Below, one piece after another: positions 43,181-52,291 of a stretch of 64,000 bases of DNA. The notes beneath the pieces were generated by a model that was not told the origin of the DNA, searched no databases, and saw only the letters and a list, made by a program, of their open reading frames with translations. This DNA comes from Streptomyces pyxinae (lineage in GTDB: Bacteria; Actinomycetota; Actinomycetes; Streptomycetales; Streptomycetaceae): NCBI RefSeq assembly GCF_024756275.1, contig NZ_JANUGQ010000003.1:124001-188000 (forward strand), written 5' to 3'. Each line of letters opens with the position of its first letter. The stretch's first letter is position 1. A program made the translations under genes and the position numbers.

Positions 43181-43742
43181 GCCGCCCGCGGCCGGCCCGG
43201 AGGCCGACCGTCCGTGGCTCCTGCCGGCTCTCGGCGGCCGGTCCCCGGAGCTCCTGCCGGCCGTCAACGGCCCGGCTTCCGGAAGACCTGCCGGCCGGGG
43301 AGGAGTCGGCCGGTCCCCGGGAGACCTGCCGTCTGCCGGTGGCTTGACTCCTGTCGGCGGCCGGTAGTGGTCCGGCTCCTGCCGTCTGCCAGTGGCCGGC
43401 GGCCTTGCTTCTGCCGTCTGCCGGTGGTGGTCCAGCTCCTGCCGCCTGCCGCCTGTCTGCGGCCTGCGCGGCTTCTGCCGGTGGCCGGCCGGAAACGGGG
43501 GTGACCCGCGCGAAGTCGCGCGCTCGAAGCGGTCACCCCCGCCCTGTTCCGGCACCGCACGGCCGGTGCCGCACTCACTGTGCCCCTTGACGGGACGGGT
43601 CTCCACCGGTTTTTCCGGGTTCGCCCGGAGCCTTCGCGACGGCGGCCGGGACCGCCCGGGCCCGGCGCACCGGGCGGCCGGTCCTGTCACGACGGCCGGC
43701 CGGCCGGCTCTTCGGGGGGCTCGGGCGCCCGGGCCCCCGGCG
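43181..43742. repeat. Degenerate repeat gap with terminator
   Basis: From 43200 to about 43490 the DNA consists of diverged repeats of a 30-45 bp unit rich in CTCCTGCCG, TGCCGGTGG and TCTGCCGGTGGTGGTCC(A/G)GCTCC-like pieces (for example near 43360 and 43420), with no coding bias. Then comes the hairpin listed separately and 200 bases with nothing recognisable before lpdA. Confidence 0.55.
43496..43541. terminator. Terminator between HAD hydrolase and lpdA
   Basis: An 11-bp outer stem (43496-43506 with 43531-43541) encloses a second small GC stem. It lies between convergent genes. Confidence 0.7.
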
Positions 43743-45146
<1,404 letters not shown>

Positions 45147-45170
45147 GGCTGCTCCCCTGGGTCCGAGAAA

Positions 45171-45237
45171 ATCCGCGAGATTCGAGAGATTGCGCGAGAT
45201 CCTGCGAAATTGCGAGAGATTGCGAGAGATACGAGAG
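45171..45237. promoter_or_regulatory. Helically phased 10-bp direct repeats upstream of lpdA
   Basis: Consecutive 10-bp blocks at 45181, 45191, 45201, 45211 and 45221 read TTCGAGAGAT, TGCGCGAGAT, CCTGCGAAAT, TGCGAGAGAT and TGCGAGAGAT. A shifted partial copy precedes them and ACGAGAG follows. The 10-bp period places all copies on one DNA face, as for cooperative protein binding. The array is A-rich and stands out from its surroundings. It overlaps or flanks the lpdA promoter/leader. Confidence 0.6.
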
Positions 45238-45413
45238 TCCGGGCGATCCGGGTGTGCCGTGCGGAGCCTGCCCTTCGCGGTGGGGCCGGCGCCGGTCCAC
45301 AGTAAGCCTGCGGGGGCGGGGTGCAGAATGATCGGGCGCTATTTGTAGGATGACCGGGCAACCGGGTGATTCCGGGGGCTGGGCGCGGGACGGTACGGAA
45401 GGGGCTGGGCGCG

Positions 45414-46091
45414 ATGGCGGCGTTGCGGGCAGCGGGGCGGATCTCGCTGGTCGACGGGGTGGTCGAGCAGTTGCGCGGCCAGCTCGCCGTGGGCGAATGG
45501 GCGGTGGGCGACCGCATCCCGACCGAGCACGACCTGGCCGAACAGCTCGGCGTGGGGCGCAATACGGTCCGGGAGGCGGTCCGGGTGCTGGTGCACGCCG
45601 GGCTGCTGGAGTCCCGCCAGGGCCATGGCACCTTCGTCCGCTCCACCGCCGACCCCGCCGCCGTGCTCCGCTCGGTGCGGGCGGCGGGCGCGCTGGACGT
45701 GCTGGAGCTGCGGGTGGCGCTGGAGACCGAGGCCGCCCGGCTGGCGGCCGCCCGCCGGGACGCCCATGACCTGTCGCTGCTGCGGGCGGCCCTGGTGACG
45801 CTCCGCCAGGAGGGCGACCGGAACGCCGACGCGGACCTGGCCTTCCACCGGGCGGTGGTCGAGGCCACCCACAACGCCGCGTTCACGGAGGTGTACCGGT
45901 TCTTCTCGACACAGGTCCACGAGCACCTGGTCGAGGCGCTGGGCGACCGTTCCATGCCGCCGGTCGACCTGGACGCCCACGAGGCGCTGGTGGCCGCGAT
46001 CGAGTCCGGTGATCCGGAGGCAGCGGAGGCGGCGGCGCGGGAGCTGCTGCGGGCGCCGCTGGCCGCGGTCCGGGCGGCGGCGGGGCGCTGA
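45414..46091 (+). CDS. FadR/GntR-family transcriptional regulator
   Basis: A 225-residue regulator. The winged helix-turn-helix (about 10-75; LVDGVVEQLRGQLAVGEW, RIPTEHDLAEQLGVGRNTVREAV, GLLESRQGHGTFVRS) is followed by an all-helical FCD ligand-binding domain (about 90-220) with the metal-ligand pattern (DLAFHRAVVEATHN and a later His in LDAHEALVAAI). FCD domains bind small organic acids. ATG 45414 is preceded by GAAGGGG. Divergent from lpdA and upstream of the MFS permease gene, it could regulate either. The effector is unknown. Confidence 0.92.
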   Translation: MAALRAAGRISLVDGVVEQLRGQLAVGEWAVGDRIPTEHDLAEQLGVGRNTVREAVRVLVHAGLLESRQGHGTFVRSTADPAAVLRSVRAAGALDVLELRVALETEAARLAAARRDAHDLSLLRAALVTLRQEGDRNADADLAFHRAVVEATHNAAFTEVYRFFSTQVHEHLVEALGDRSMPPVDLDAHEALVAAIESGDPEAAEAAARELLRAPLAAVRAAAGR

Positions 46092-46313
46092 CCGGCGGGG
46101 GGTAGGCGGAGGGCTTGCCTTCGGGGGTGGTCCGGGAGCCGGTCCGGAGGCCCGGAGGCCCGGGGCCAGTAGGGGGGTTCGGTCCGGGGGCCGGGGGCGG
46201 TGGGGGCCGGCTCGGGGGTGGAGGCCCCGCCAAGGGACCGGGAGTCCGGGGGTCGGGGTCCGGGGGGTGTTGTTGTCGGTGGTCGGGGGCTTGTGTGGGA
46301 AAGGTGCTGGGAC

Positions 46314-47573
46314 TTGTCACGCCCGGATACGGATCAGTTGTTGCTCGACGCGGAGGCCGATGTCCGGCCCTCGCCACCGGGTACCGCCGCCCGGCGGGCC
46401 CTGCTGGCGCATCCGGCGCTGCTGCTCGTCGGGATCGTGCTCGCCTCGCTGAACATGCGCGCGGCGCTGGCCAGCGTCTCGCCGCTGCTCGGTGAGATCA
46501 GCGCGTCCTTCGGGCTGTCCTCGACCGCGGGCTCGCTGGTCACCTCCGTGCCGGTGCTCTTCCTGGGTGTCGGCTCACTGGTGGCGCCGGGTCTGGCACG
46601 GCGGTTCGGCAGCGAGCCGGTGCTCCTCGGCGCGCTGGCGCTGCTCGCCGCCGGCATCCTGGTCCGGGTGCTGCCCTCGGTGTACGCGCTCTACGGCGGC
46701 GGCGTCCTGGTCGGCACCGCGATAGCCCTGCTGAACGTGCTGATGCCCGGGCTCATCAAGCGGGACTTCCCGGACCGGGCGGCGTCCATGACCTCCGTCT
46801 ACACCGGCTCCATGATCACGGGCGCCACCGTGGTGGCCGCCGCCTCGGTCCCCCTGGAGCAGGCGTTCGGCGGCAGCTGGCAGGCGTCGCTGGCCTTCTG
46901 GTCGCTGCTCGCGGCGGTGGCGGCGGTGGCCTGGCTGCCCCAGGTGCTGATCGCCCGGGGCCGTACCGGACACGAGGTACGGGTCGCCCCCGCGACCGGC
47001 ACCCGGAGCGTCTGGCGCTCGGCACTGGCCTGGCAGGTCACCCTCTTCATGGGGCTGCAGTCCCTGTGGTCGTACGTACTGATCGCCTGGATGCCGACCA
47101 TCTTCACCGACCATGGGATGAGCCGTTCGACGGCCGGTGTGATCTTCGCCTTCAACAACCTGGTGCAGGTCGCCGGGGCCTTCCTGGTGCCGCTGCTGGC
47201 GGGCCGGATGCGCGGTCAGCGGCCCCTGGTCGCCCTGGTCACCGCCCTGGTGGCCGGCGGATACGTGGGGCTGATGGTGGCGCCCGTGTCGGGTGCCTGG
47301 CTGTGGGCGGGCGTGCTGGGCATCGGCCAGGGCGGGGCGGTCGGTCTGGCCCTGACACTGATCGTGCTGCGCAGCGGGGACGCCCTGACGGCCGCCCGGC
47401 TCTCCGGGATGGCCCAGACGATCGGCTATCTGCTGGCGGCCGCCGGGCCCCTGGCGGCCGGCGCGGTGCACCAGGCGACCGGGGACTGGACCGTACCGCT
47501 CGCCCTGGTGCTGGTGGTCTGCGCGACGGCGCTGGTGATCGGCCTGCTGGCAGCACGGGACCGCCGGGTGTAG
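46314..47573 (+). CDS. MFS permease, CynX/NimT-like family
   Basis: A 12-helix major-facilitator transporter of about 419 residues. The pattern HPALLLVGIVLASLNMRAALASVSPLL at the N-terminus and NVLMPGLIKRDFPDRAASMTSVYTG in the loop after helix 4 are typical of the cyanate/2-nitroimidazole (CynX/NimT) group. The start is uncertain. TTG 46314 (SRPDTDQLLLDAEADV) has GGAAAGG about 10 bases upstream, GTG 46293 is also in frame, and the open frame reaches back to 46200. It follows the GntR regulator on the same strand after about 220 bases of GC-rich repeats. The substrate is unknown. Confidence 0.88.
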   Translation: MSRPDTDQLLLDAEADVRPSPPGTAARRALLAHPALLLVGIVLASLNMRAALASVSPLLGEISASFGLSSTAGSLVTSVPVLFLGVGSLVAPGLARRFGSEPVLLGALALLAAGILVRVLPSVYALYGGGVLVGTAIALLNVLMPGLIKRDFPDRAASMTSVYTGSMITGATVVAAASVPLEQAFGGSWQASLAFWSLLAAVAAVAWLPQVLIARGRTGHEVRVAPATGTRSVWRSALAWQVTLFMGLQSLWSYVLIAWMPTIFTDHGMSRSTAGVIFAFNNLVQVAGAFLVPLLAGRMRGQRPLVALVTALVAGGYVGLMVAPVSGAWLWAGVLGIGQGGAVGLALTLIVLRSGDALTAARLSGMAQTIGYLLAAAGPLAAGAVHQATGDWTVPLALVLVVCATALVIGLLAARDRRV

Positions 47574-47611
47574 CGGGGTGCGGTTCCGGCCCCGGCCCCG
47601 CCCGGTCGCGG

Positions 47612-47860
47612 TCAGCCCTTGCGCCGCCTGCGGCGGCGGGCGCGGCTCCAGAACCAGCCGGCCGGTGGCTCGTCGGAGCGCCAGGGCTGCGGCTCGGGCG
47701 CCCCGTCCCGCCAGCGGGCGGCGAGCATCCGGGCCCGGGCCGAGGGCTCGGTGGCCCCGGCGCCCCGGATGAAGTCCTGGTCGAACTCGACCTCGTCCCA
47801 GTCGGGCGAGCCGTCCCGGGCCTTCGGATCCTCGGCGCCGGCGGGAGTGTCACCGTCCAC
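47612..47860 (-). CDS. Small acidic/basic hypothetical protein
   Basis: An 82-residue protein. The N-terminal half is acidic (GSPDWDEVEFDQDFIRGAGA), followed by SARARMLAARWRDG and an Arg-rich tail (WFWSRARRRRRRKG). There is no signal peptide or membrane helix. GTG 47860 has AGGAGG 7-8 bases upstream, and codon bias is strongly coding. It resembles a conserved small Streptomyces protein as far as I recall; function unknown. The opposite charges at its ends suggest a linker or nucleic-acid-contacting protein. Four 14-bp tandem repeats lie 53-108 bases upstream. Confidence 0.78.
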   Translation of the reverse strand: MDGDTPAGAEDPKARDGSPDWDEVEFDQDFIRGAGATEPSARARMLAARWRDGAPEPQPWRSDEPPAGWFWSRARRRRRRKG

Positions 47861-48204
47861 GGGCGCACCTCCTCCGTTTCTCCGTGTCGCGGGTGCGGGA
47901 GACGTACGACGGTACGACCTATGCCATATGACGTATGCCGTACGACGTATGCCGTACGACGTATGCGGACGTACCGCAAGTGTGCCGACCACTCCGTCAG
48001 ACCGGCGTGAAGTCCGGACAGGGCCGAAACCGGCCGGGCGCCGCGCCAGCGGAACGGGACCAGCGGCGGTGAAGACCGCCAGCGGAACGGGACCGACAGC
48101 GGTACGGGGCCTCCCGGCGGGAGGTCCCGTACCCGCTCAGCGAACGGCGGAGGCCGCGTCGCGCGCCCGGACAGGCGCGGGGCGGGCGCCCCGGTCCGCC
48201 GGGG
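47861..48204. other. Intergenic gap with tandem repeats
   Basis: Besides the four 14-bp repeats at 47913-47968, this 344-bp gap contains a 20-30 base imperfect duplication around GCCAGCGGAACGGGACC/ACAGCGGTACGGGGCC (about 48045-48110). No coding bias. Confidence 0.5.
47913..47968. promoter_or_regulatory. Four 14-bp tandem repeats upstream of the small-protein gene
   Basis: Exact 14-bp periodicity: TACGACCTATGCCA, TATGACGTATGCCG, TACGACGTATGCCG, TACGACGTATGCGG. The tract is AT-richer than the surroundings. It lies upstream of the gene at 47612-47860 and could be an operator array or a microsatellite-like expansion. Confidence 0.55.
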
Positions 48205-48924
48205 TCACTCCTCGCCGGCCAGCTTCAGTCCCCGCAGCTTCTGGCCCGCGAACCAGGTGGCCGCCACGGTCACCACCGCCAGCAGCACCACCGCGACCGG
48301 CAGCCGGACGTCCGAGGCGACCAGCCCGCCCCCGCTGACCTTCTCGGCGACGGCCAGCGCCCACTGCTGGACGCTCAGGGTGCGGGCGCCCTCGATCAGG
48401 CTGCCGAACAGCGTCTCCCAGACCAGGGCGTAGACCAGGCCGATCACCACCGCGTGCCGGCTCACCGTGCCCAGCAGCAGGAAGAGCGCGCTGTAGGCGA
48501 TCGAGGCGATCAGCGCGGCGACCGTGTAGGCGACCGCCACCTGCTGGCCGTTGCCGTTGAGGATCATTCCGGCGATGAGGGTGGGGACGGCCGAGAAGGC
48601 CATGGTGACGGCGACGGCCACGAAGAGCTTGGTGACGATGATGGTGGGCCGCTTCACCGGCTTGGACAGCAGATAGATGATCGAGCCGTCGTCGATCTCC
48701 GGCCCGATGGCCCCGGTACCGGCGATGACCCCGATCAGCGGGACCATGGTGGCGAGCGCGAACCCGCCCAGGACATCGGCGGCGACCTGGTCGTCGGCGC
48801 CGTTGAAGAGCCGTACGGCGGCCGAGATGAGCAGCAGCAGTCCCGGCAGGACGAAGAGGATCGCGGCCCGGCGGCGGCCGAGCAGGCTCCGGTAGGTGAG
48901 CCGGGCGACGGTGGGGTTGTACAT
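48205..48924 (-). CDS. ABC-2 type transporter permease (second permease)
   Basis: A 239-residue membrane protein with six hydrophobic helices: about 20-38, 55-75, 100-120, 130-155, 160-180 and 208-230. It has the ABC-2/NosY pattern IDDGSIIYLLSKPVKRPTIIVTKL between helices 2 and 3. It begins MYNPTVARLTYRSLLGRRRA at ATG 48924, 17 bases after the upstream ATPase stop. It is the last gene of a four-gene minus-strand operon (ATPase, permease, ATPase, permease). Two half-transporters or one heteromeric exporter are possible; the substrate is unknown. Confidence 0.92.
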   Translation of the reverse strand: MYNPTVARLTYRSLLGRRRAAILFVLPGLLLLISAAVRLFNGADDQVAADVLGGFALATMVPLIGVIAGTGAIGPEIDDGSIIYLLSKPVKRPTIIVTKLFVAVAVTMAFSAVPTLIAGMILNGNGQQVAVAYTVAALIASIAYSALFLLLGTVSRHAVVIGLVYALVWETLFGSLIEGARTLSVQQWALAVAEKVSGGGLVASDVRLPVAVVLLAVVTVAATWFAGQKLRGLKLAGEE

Positions 48925-48941
48925 GAGGTCGTGGGCTCCCT

Positions 48942-49853
48942 TCAGGCCGTGACGAGGTACGAGAAGACCGACTCCAGCGACTCGTCCGAGGGCGAGACCG
49001 TCAGCAGCCGGATGCCGCCCGCCCGGGCGACCCGGGGCAGCAGTTCGGTGAACCGGCCGAAGTCGACCGCCTGGACCCGCAGCGCGCCCTCGGTCAGATC
49101 GACCTCGATGCCCGCCGTCGACGGATCGGCGATCAGCGCGGCGGCCAGCGCCCGGTCGTCGCTGGAGCGGACGAGATAGCGGTGCGGCCGGTCCGTCATC
49201 AGCCGGCGGATCCGCCGGAAGTCGCCGCTCGCCGCGTGCCGTCCGGCGACGACGACCTCGATGTGCGAGGCGAGCTGCTCGACCTCCTCCAGGATGTGCG
49301 AGGAGAACAGCACCGTCCGGCCCTCCGCGCCCATCCGCCGCAGCAGCTCCATCAGCTGCATCCGCTGGCGTGGGTCCATGCCGTTGAACGGCTCGTCGAG
49401 CAGCAGCACCGACGGCTCGTGGACGAGGGCCGAGGCCATTTTCACCCGCTGCCGCATGCCCTTGCTGTACGTCGCGATCTTGCGGTCCTGGGCGTACTCC
49501 ATCTCCACGGTGGCCAGCGCCCGCTGGGCCTCCTTGGCACCGAGCCCGTGCAGCTCCGCGTTGGCGACGACGAAATCGCGGCCGGTGAGAAAGTCATACA
49601 TCGACTCCCGCTCCGGGACGACACCGATCTCGCGGTAGACCGACTCATTGCGCCAGATCCGCTTGCCGTCGAGCGTGACCTCGCCGGTGGAGGGGGCGAG
49701 AAAGCCGCCCATCATATTGATGAGGGTGGACTTGCCGGCGCCATTGGGGCCGAGCAGTCCGGTCACCCCGGGGCCGATGGTCATGGTCACGTCGTTGACG
49801 GCCACGACATTGCCGAACCACCGCGAGACGTGGTCGATGTCGATCGTGGTCAC
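48942..49853 (-). CDS. ABC transporter ATP-binding protein (second ATPase)
   Basis: A 303-residue ATPase. Walker A LLGPNGAGKST, Q-loop region VVPERESMYDFLTG, signature YSKGMRQRVKMASALVHEP, Walker B VLLLDEPFNGMD, switch His SSHILEEVEQL. A C-terminal domain of about 90 residues follows, typical of ABC-2 exporter ATPases. GTG 49853 overlaps the stop of the upstream permease (GTGA), so it is translationally coupled. It supplies energy for the permease at 48205, 49850, or both. Confidence 0.95.
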   Translation of the reverse strand: MTTIDIDHVSRWFGNVVAVNDVTMTIGPGVTGLLGPNGAGKSTLINMMGGFLAPSTGEVTLDGKRIWRNESVYREIGVVPERESMYDFLTGRDFVVANAELHGLGAKEAQRALATVEMEYAQDRKIATYSKGMRQRVKMASALVHEPSVLLLDEPFNGMDPRQRMQLMELLRRMGAEGRTVLFSSHILEEVEQLASHIEVVVAGRHAASGDFRRIRRLMTDRPHRYLVRSSDDRALAAALIADPSTAGIEVDLTEGALRVQAVDFGRFTELLPRVARAGGIRLLTVSPSDESLESVFSYLVTA

Positions 49854-50794
49854 AGCCCGACCTTTCGGTAGCGGCGCATCAGAATGCCGTACGAGCCGGC
49901 GACGAGCGCGAGGACGACCAGCAGATAGACGACGCCGGTCCCGGCGCCCGGCCCCGCCTGGTCGGGGAAGGACGAGGTGGCGCCCAGGAAGGCGGACCCC
50001 ACCCCGTCGACCAGGGTGATCGGGGAGAACAGCCCCAGCCACTCGACCGCGCCCAGCGCCCCGGCGCTCCAGGCGATCGCCTGGACGGTGGAGACGGCGC
50101 CGTAGGAGAGGGTGAAGACGGCGATCACGGCGGCGACACCGAACCCCCGGCGCGGGGTGAGGGCCGCCAGGACCAGGCCGATCCCGGCGAAGAGCACGGA
50201 GAGAATGACCACGGAGACCAGTCCCTGGGCGAAGTCCCCGGTCTGCTGGGCGAAGTCCATCTTGGCCAGCAGCGATCCGATGTAGAGGATCAGCAGGGGC
50301 GAGGCGGTCAGAATGAGAAGCGCGGCCGCCATCGCGGCGAATTTGGCGAGCACGTAGTCGACGCGCTCGATCGGGCGCGAGAAGTACAGCGGCACGGTCC
50401 GGAAGCGCAGGTCGCGGGAGACGGACTGCGGGGCCTGGGCGGCGAGATAGAGGCCGATCAGCGCCTGGGTGAAGATGGCGTACTGGGTGTACTCCATCGG
50501 CAGCTTGGCCGCCTTGGTGGCCACGGCCACCGCCACTACGATCAGCGCGGGCACGCACATGACCGCGAACAGGATCATCGGCAGGACCTTGGACTTGGCG
50601 CTGCGGCCGAGCCCGTAGGCGCCGCGCAGGGACTGCGCGAAGAGCGACCGGCGGGCGTAGGCGCGGCCGAGGCGCGGTCCGTCGTAGTCGCGGTAGCCGA
50701 TGTTGTGGATACGGGTCTGGTTGGTGTGATTGCCGCTGCTGCTGTTGCCGGTGTTGCGGCTGCTGGTGCTGTGGTTGCTCACTGGGGTGCTCAC
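49850..50794 (-). CDS. ABC-2 type transporter permease (first permease)
   Basis: A 314-residue membrane protein. A hydrophilic Ser/Asn-rich N-terminus (MSTPVSNHSTSSRNTGNSSS) precedes GYRDYDGPRLGRAYARRSLF, then six helices between about 72 and 305. YFSRPIERVDYVLAKF is the usual ABC-2 cytoplasmic loop. GTG 50794 overlaps the stop of the first ATPase gene, and its own stop overlaps the next GTG, so the operon is tightly coupled. It probably exports a lipid, drug or peptide; the substrate is unknown. Confidence 0.93.
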   Translation of the reverse strand: MSTPVSNHSTSSRNTGNSSSGNHTNQTRIHNIGYRDYDGPRLGRAYARRSLFAQSLRGAYGLGRSAKSKVLPMILFAVMCVPALIVVAVAVATKAAKLPMEYTQYAIFTQALIGLYLAAQAPQSVSRDLRFRTVPLYFSRPIERVDYVLAKFAAMAAALLILTASPLLILYIGSLLAKMDFAQQTGDFAQGLVSVVILSVLFAGIGLVLAALTPRRGFGVAAVIAVFTLSYGAVSTVQAIAWSAGALGAVEWLGLFSPITLVDGVGSAFLGATSSFPDQAGPGAGTGVVYLLVVLALVAGSYGILMRRYRKVGL

Positions 50795-51966
50795 TGGGGC
50801 CGCGCCTCCGTCGGGTCCGTCGCTGGCACAGGGGCGGTCGGCGGCGCCGGGACGGCGGCCCCGCCGGGGGCGGCCACCCCGCCGGGGGCCGGGGCCGCGC
50901 CGGGGGCCGGGCTGGTGACCGGGGCGGGGCCGGCGCCGGGGGCCAGGGTCGGTTCATGGGTGGCGGACGCGGCGCCGGGGGCCGGGGTCGGGTTGACGCC
51001 GGGGGCCGGGGTCGGTTCATGGGTGCCGGACGCGGCGCCGGGGCGGAAGACCTCCGCGATGTGGTGGCGGCGCTGTTCCATCCGGACGAGGCCGAGCCCG
51101 AGCCCGGCGACGGCGTCCCGGACGGTGTCGTACGTCTCCTCGCCGGTGGCCTCCAGCAGCAGTACGTGCCCGGCGCCGGGCAGGCCCTCCTCGGTGCCCG
51201 GGTGGAGGGTGATCCCGGCCGCGACCAGCGCCTCGCGGAGCGCCGCCGCCCCGTCGGGGTGGGTGTCGGAGTCGGTGACCTCGACCGCCAGGGTGGTGGT
51301 GATCCGGGTGAAGTCGCTGGTGGAGCTGGAGCGGAGCAGCCGACCGCCGTCGATGACGACGACATGGTCGCAGGTGCGCTCCAGCTCGCCGAGCAGATGG
51401 GAGGTGACCAGGACCGAGATCCCGAAGTCGGTGTGGATGCGGCGGATCAGGCCCAGCATCTCGTCCCGGCCGACCGGGTCGAGGCCGTTGGTGGGCTCGT
51501 CGAGCAGGACCAGCTTGGGATCGTGGACCAGCGCCTGGGCGAGCTTGACCCGCTGTTTCATACCGGTCGAGTAGCCGCCCATGGGGCGGTACCGCTCCTC
51601 GTAGAGACCGACGTGGCGCAGGGTGTCGGCGGTGCGCTCCCGCGCGGCGGTGGGCGGCAGCCCGGACATCCGCGCCATGTGGACGACGAACTCGGTGGCC
51701 GAGACGTCGGGCGGCAGACAGTCGTGCTCGGGCATGTAGCCGACCCGCTCGCGAATGGCGCCGCCGCTGGTGGCGACGTCCAGGCCCAGCACCTCGGCGC
51801 GGCCCTCGGTGGCGGGGGAGAGACCGAGCAGAATCTTGATCATGGTGGACTTGCCGGCCCCGTTGGCACCGACCAGTCCGGTCACACCGGGCCCGATGTC
51901 CAGGGAGAGCCGGTCGAGCGCGGTCACCCTGGGGAACCGCTTGCTGAGGCTTTCGGTCACGATCAC
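50791..51966 (-). CDS. ABC transporter ATP-binding protein with long Pro/Ala-rich tail (first ATPase)
   Basis: A 391-residue ATPase. Walker A LVGANGAGKST, signature YSTGMKQRVKLAQALVHDP, Walker B LVLLDEPTNGLD, switch His TSHLLGELERT. The catalytic part ends near residue 305. The last 75 residues are a Pro/Ala/Gly repeat region with THEPT.APG-type blocks, absent from the paralogue downstream and probably disordered. GTG 51966 has GGAG 7 bases upstream and is preferred over GTG 51972. It is the first gene of the operon. The divergent hydrolase gene starts 326 bases away. Confidence 0.93.
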   Translation of the reverse strand: MIVTESLSKRFPRVTALDRLSLDIGPGVTGLVGANGAGKSTMIKILLGLSPATEGRAEVLGLDVATSGGAIRERVGYMPEHDCLPPDVSATEFVVHMARMSGLPPTAARERTADTLRHVGLYEERYRPMGGYSTGMKQRVKLAQALVHDPKLVLLDEPTNGLDPVGRDEMLGLIRRIHTDFGISVLVTSHLLGELERTCDHVVVIDGGRLLRSSSTSDFTRITTTLAVEVTDSDTHPDGAAALREALVAAGITLHPGTEEGLPGAGHVLLLEATGEETYDTVRDAVAGLGLGLVRMEQRRHHIAEVFRPGAASGTHEPTPAPGVNPTPAPGAASATHEPTLAPGAGPAPVTSPAPGAAPAPGGVAAPGGAAVPAPPTAPVPATDPTEARPQ

Positions 51967-52291
51967 AGTCACGCTCCGACGGTAGTGGCGCGGAACACAC
52001 CGGTCGTCAGACCAGGCGGCTGGATCGGCCTCCGCCTGGAGTCGTACACGCCCGTAGGGGGGTGACACCCGGGCGACGGATTCCCCGGGGATTTCTCCCG
52101 TGGCTTCTCCGGCACTCGTCCCGGGCTCCCCGGGGGCGACGGATCCGGCCGGGTTTTCCACAGGCCGCGCACGACCCTTGACGGAGCCGCCGGGCATTGT
52201 CACATTCATCGATGGCAGAAAGACCGTGGGCGACAAGAGCAATAGAGCGAGAAGAGCGACAGGGACGGCGGGGACGAGCGGAGGAGGGGCC
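51967..52291. other. Divergent promoter region, ABC operon and hydrolase-SDR gene
   Basis: This 325-bp gap contains no ORF with coding bias. An AT-richer patch at about 52195-52250 (CATTGTCACATTCATCGATGG) is the likeliest promoter area for the plus-strand gene. No repeat or hairpin stands out. Confidence 0.4.

Noticed and set aside
43264..43578. Minus-strand frame with TTTGRRQ repeats as a small repeat protein
   Set aside because: The repetition arises from the underlying DNA repeat; all three frames are similarly repetitive and none has coding bias or a start site.
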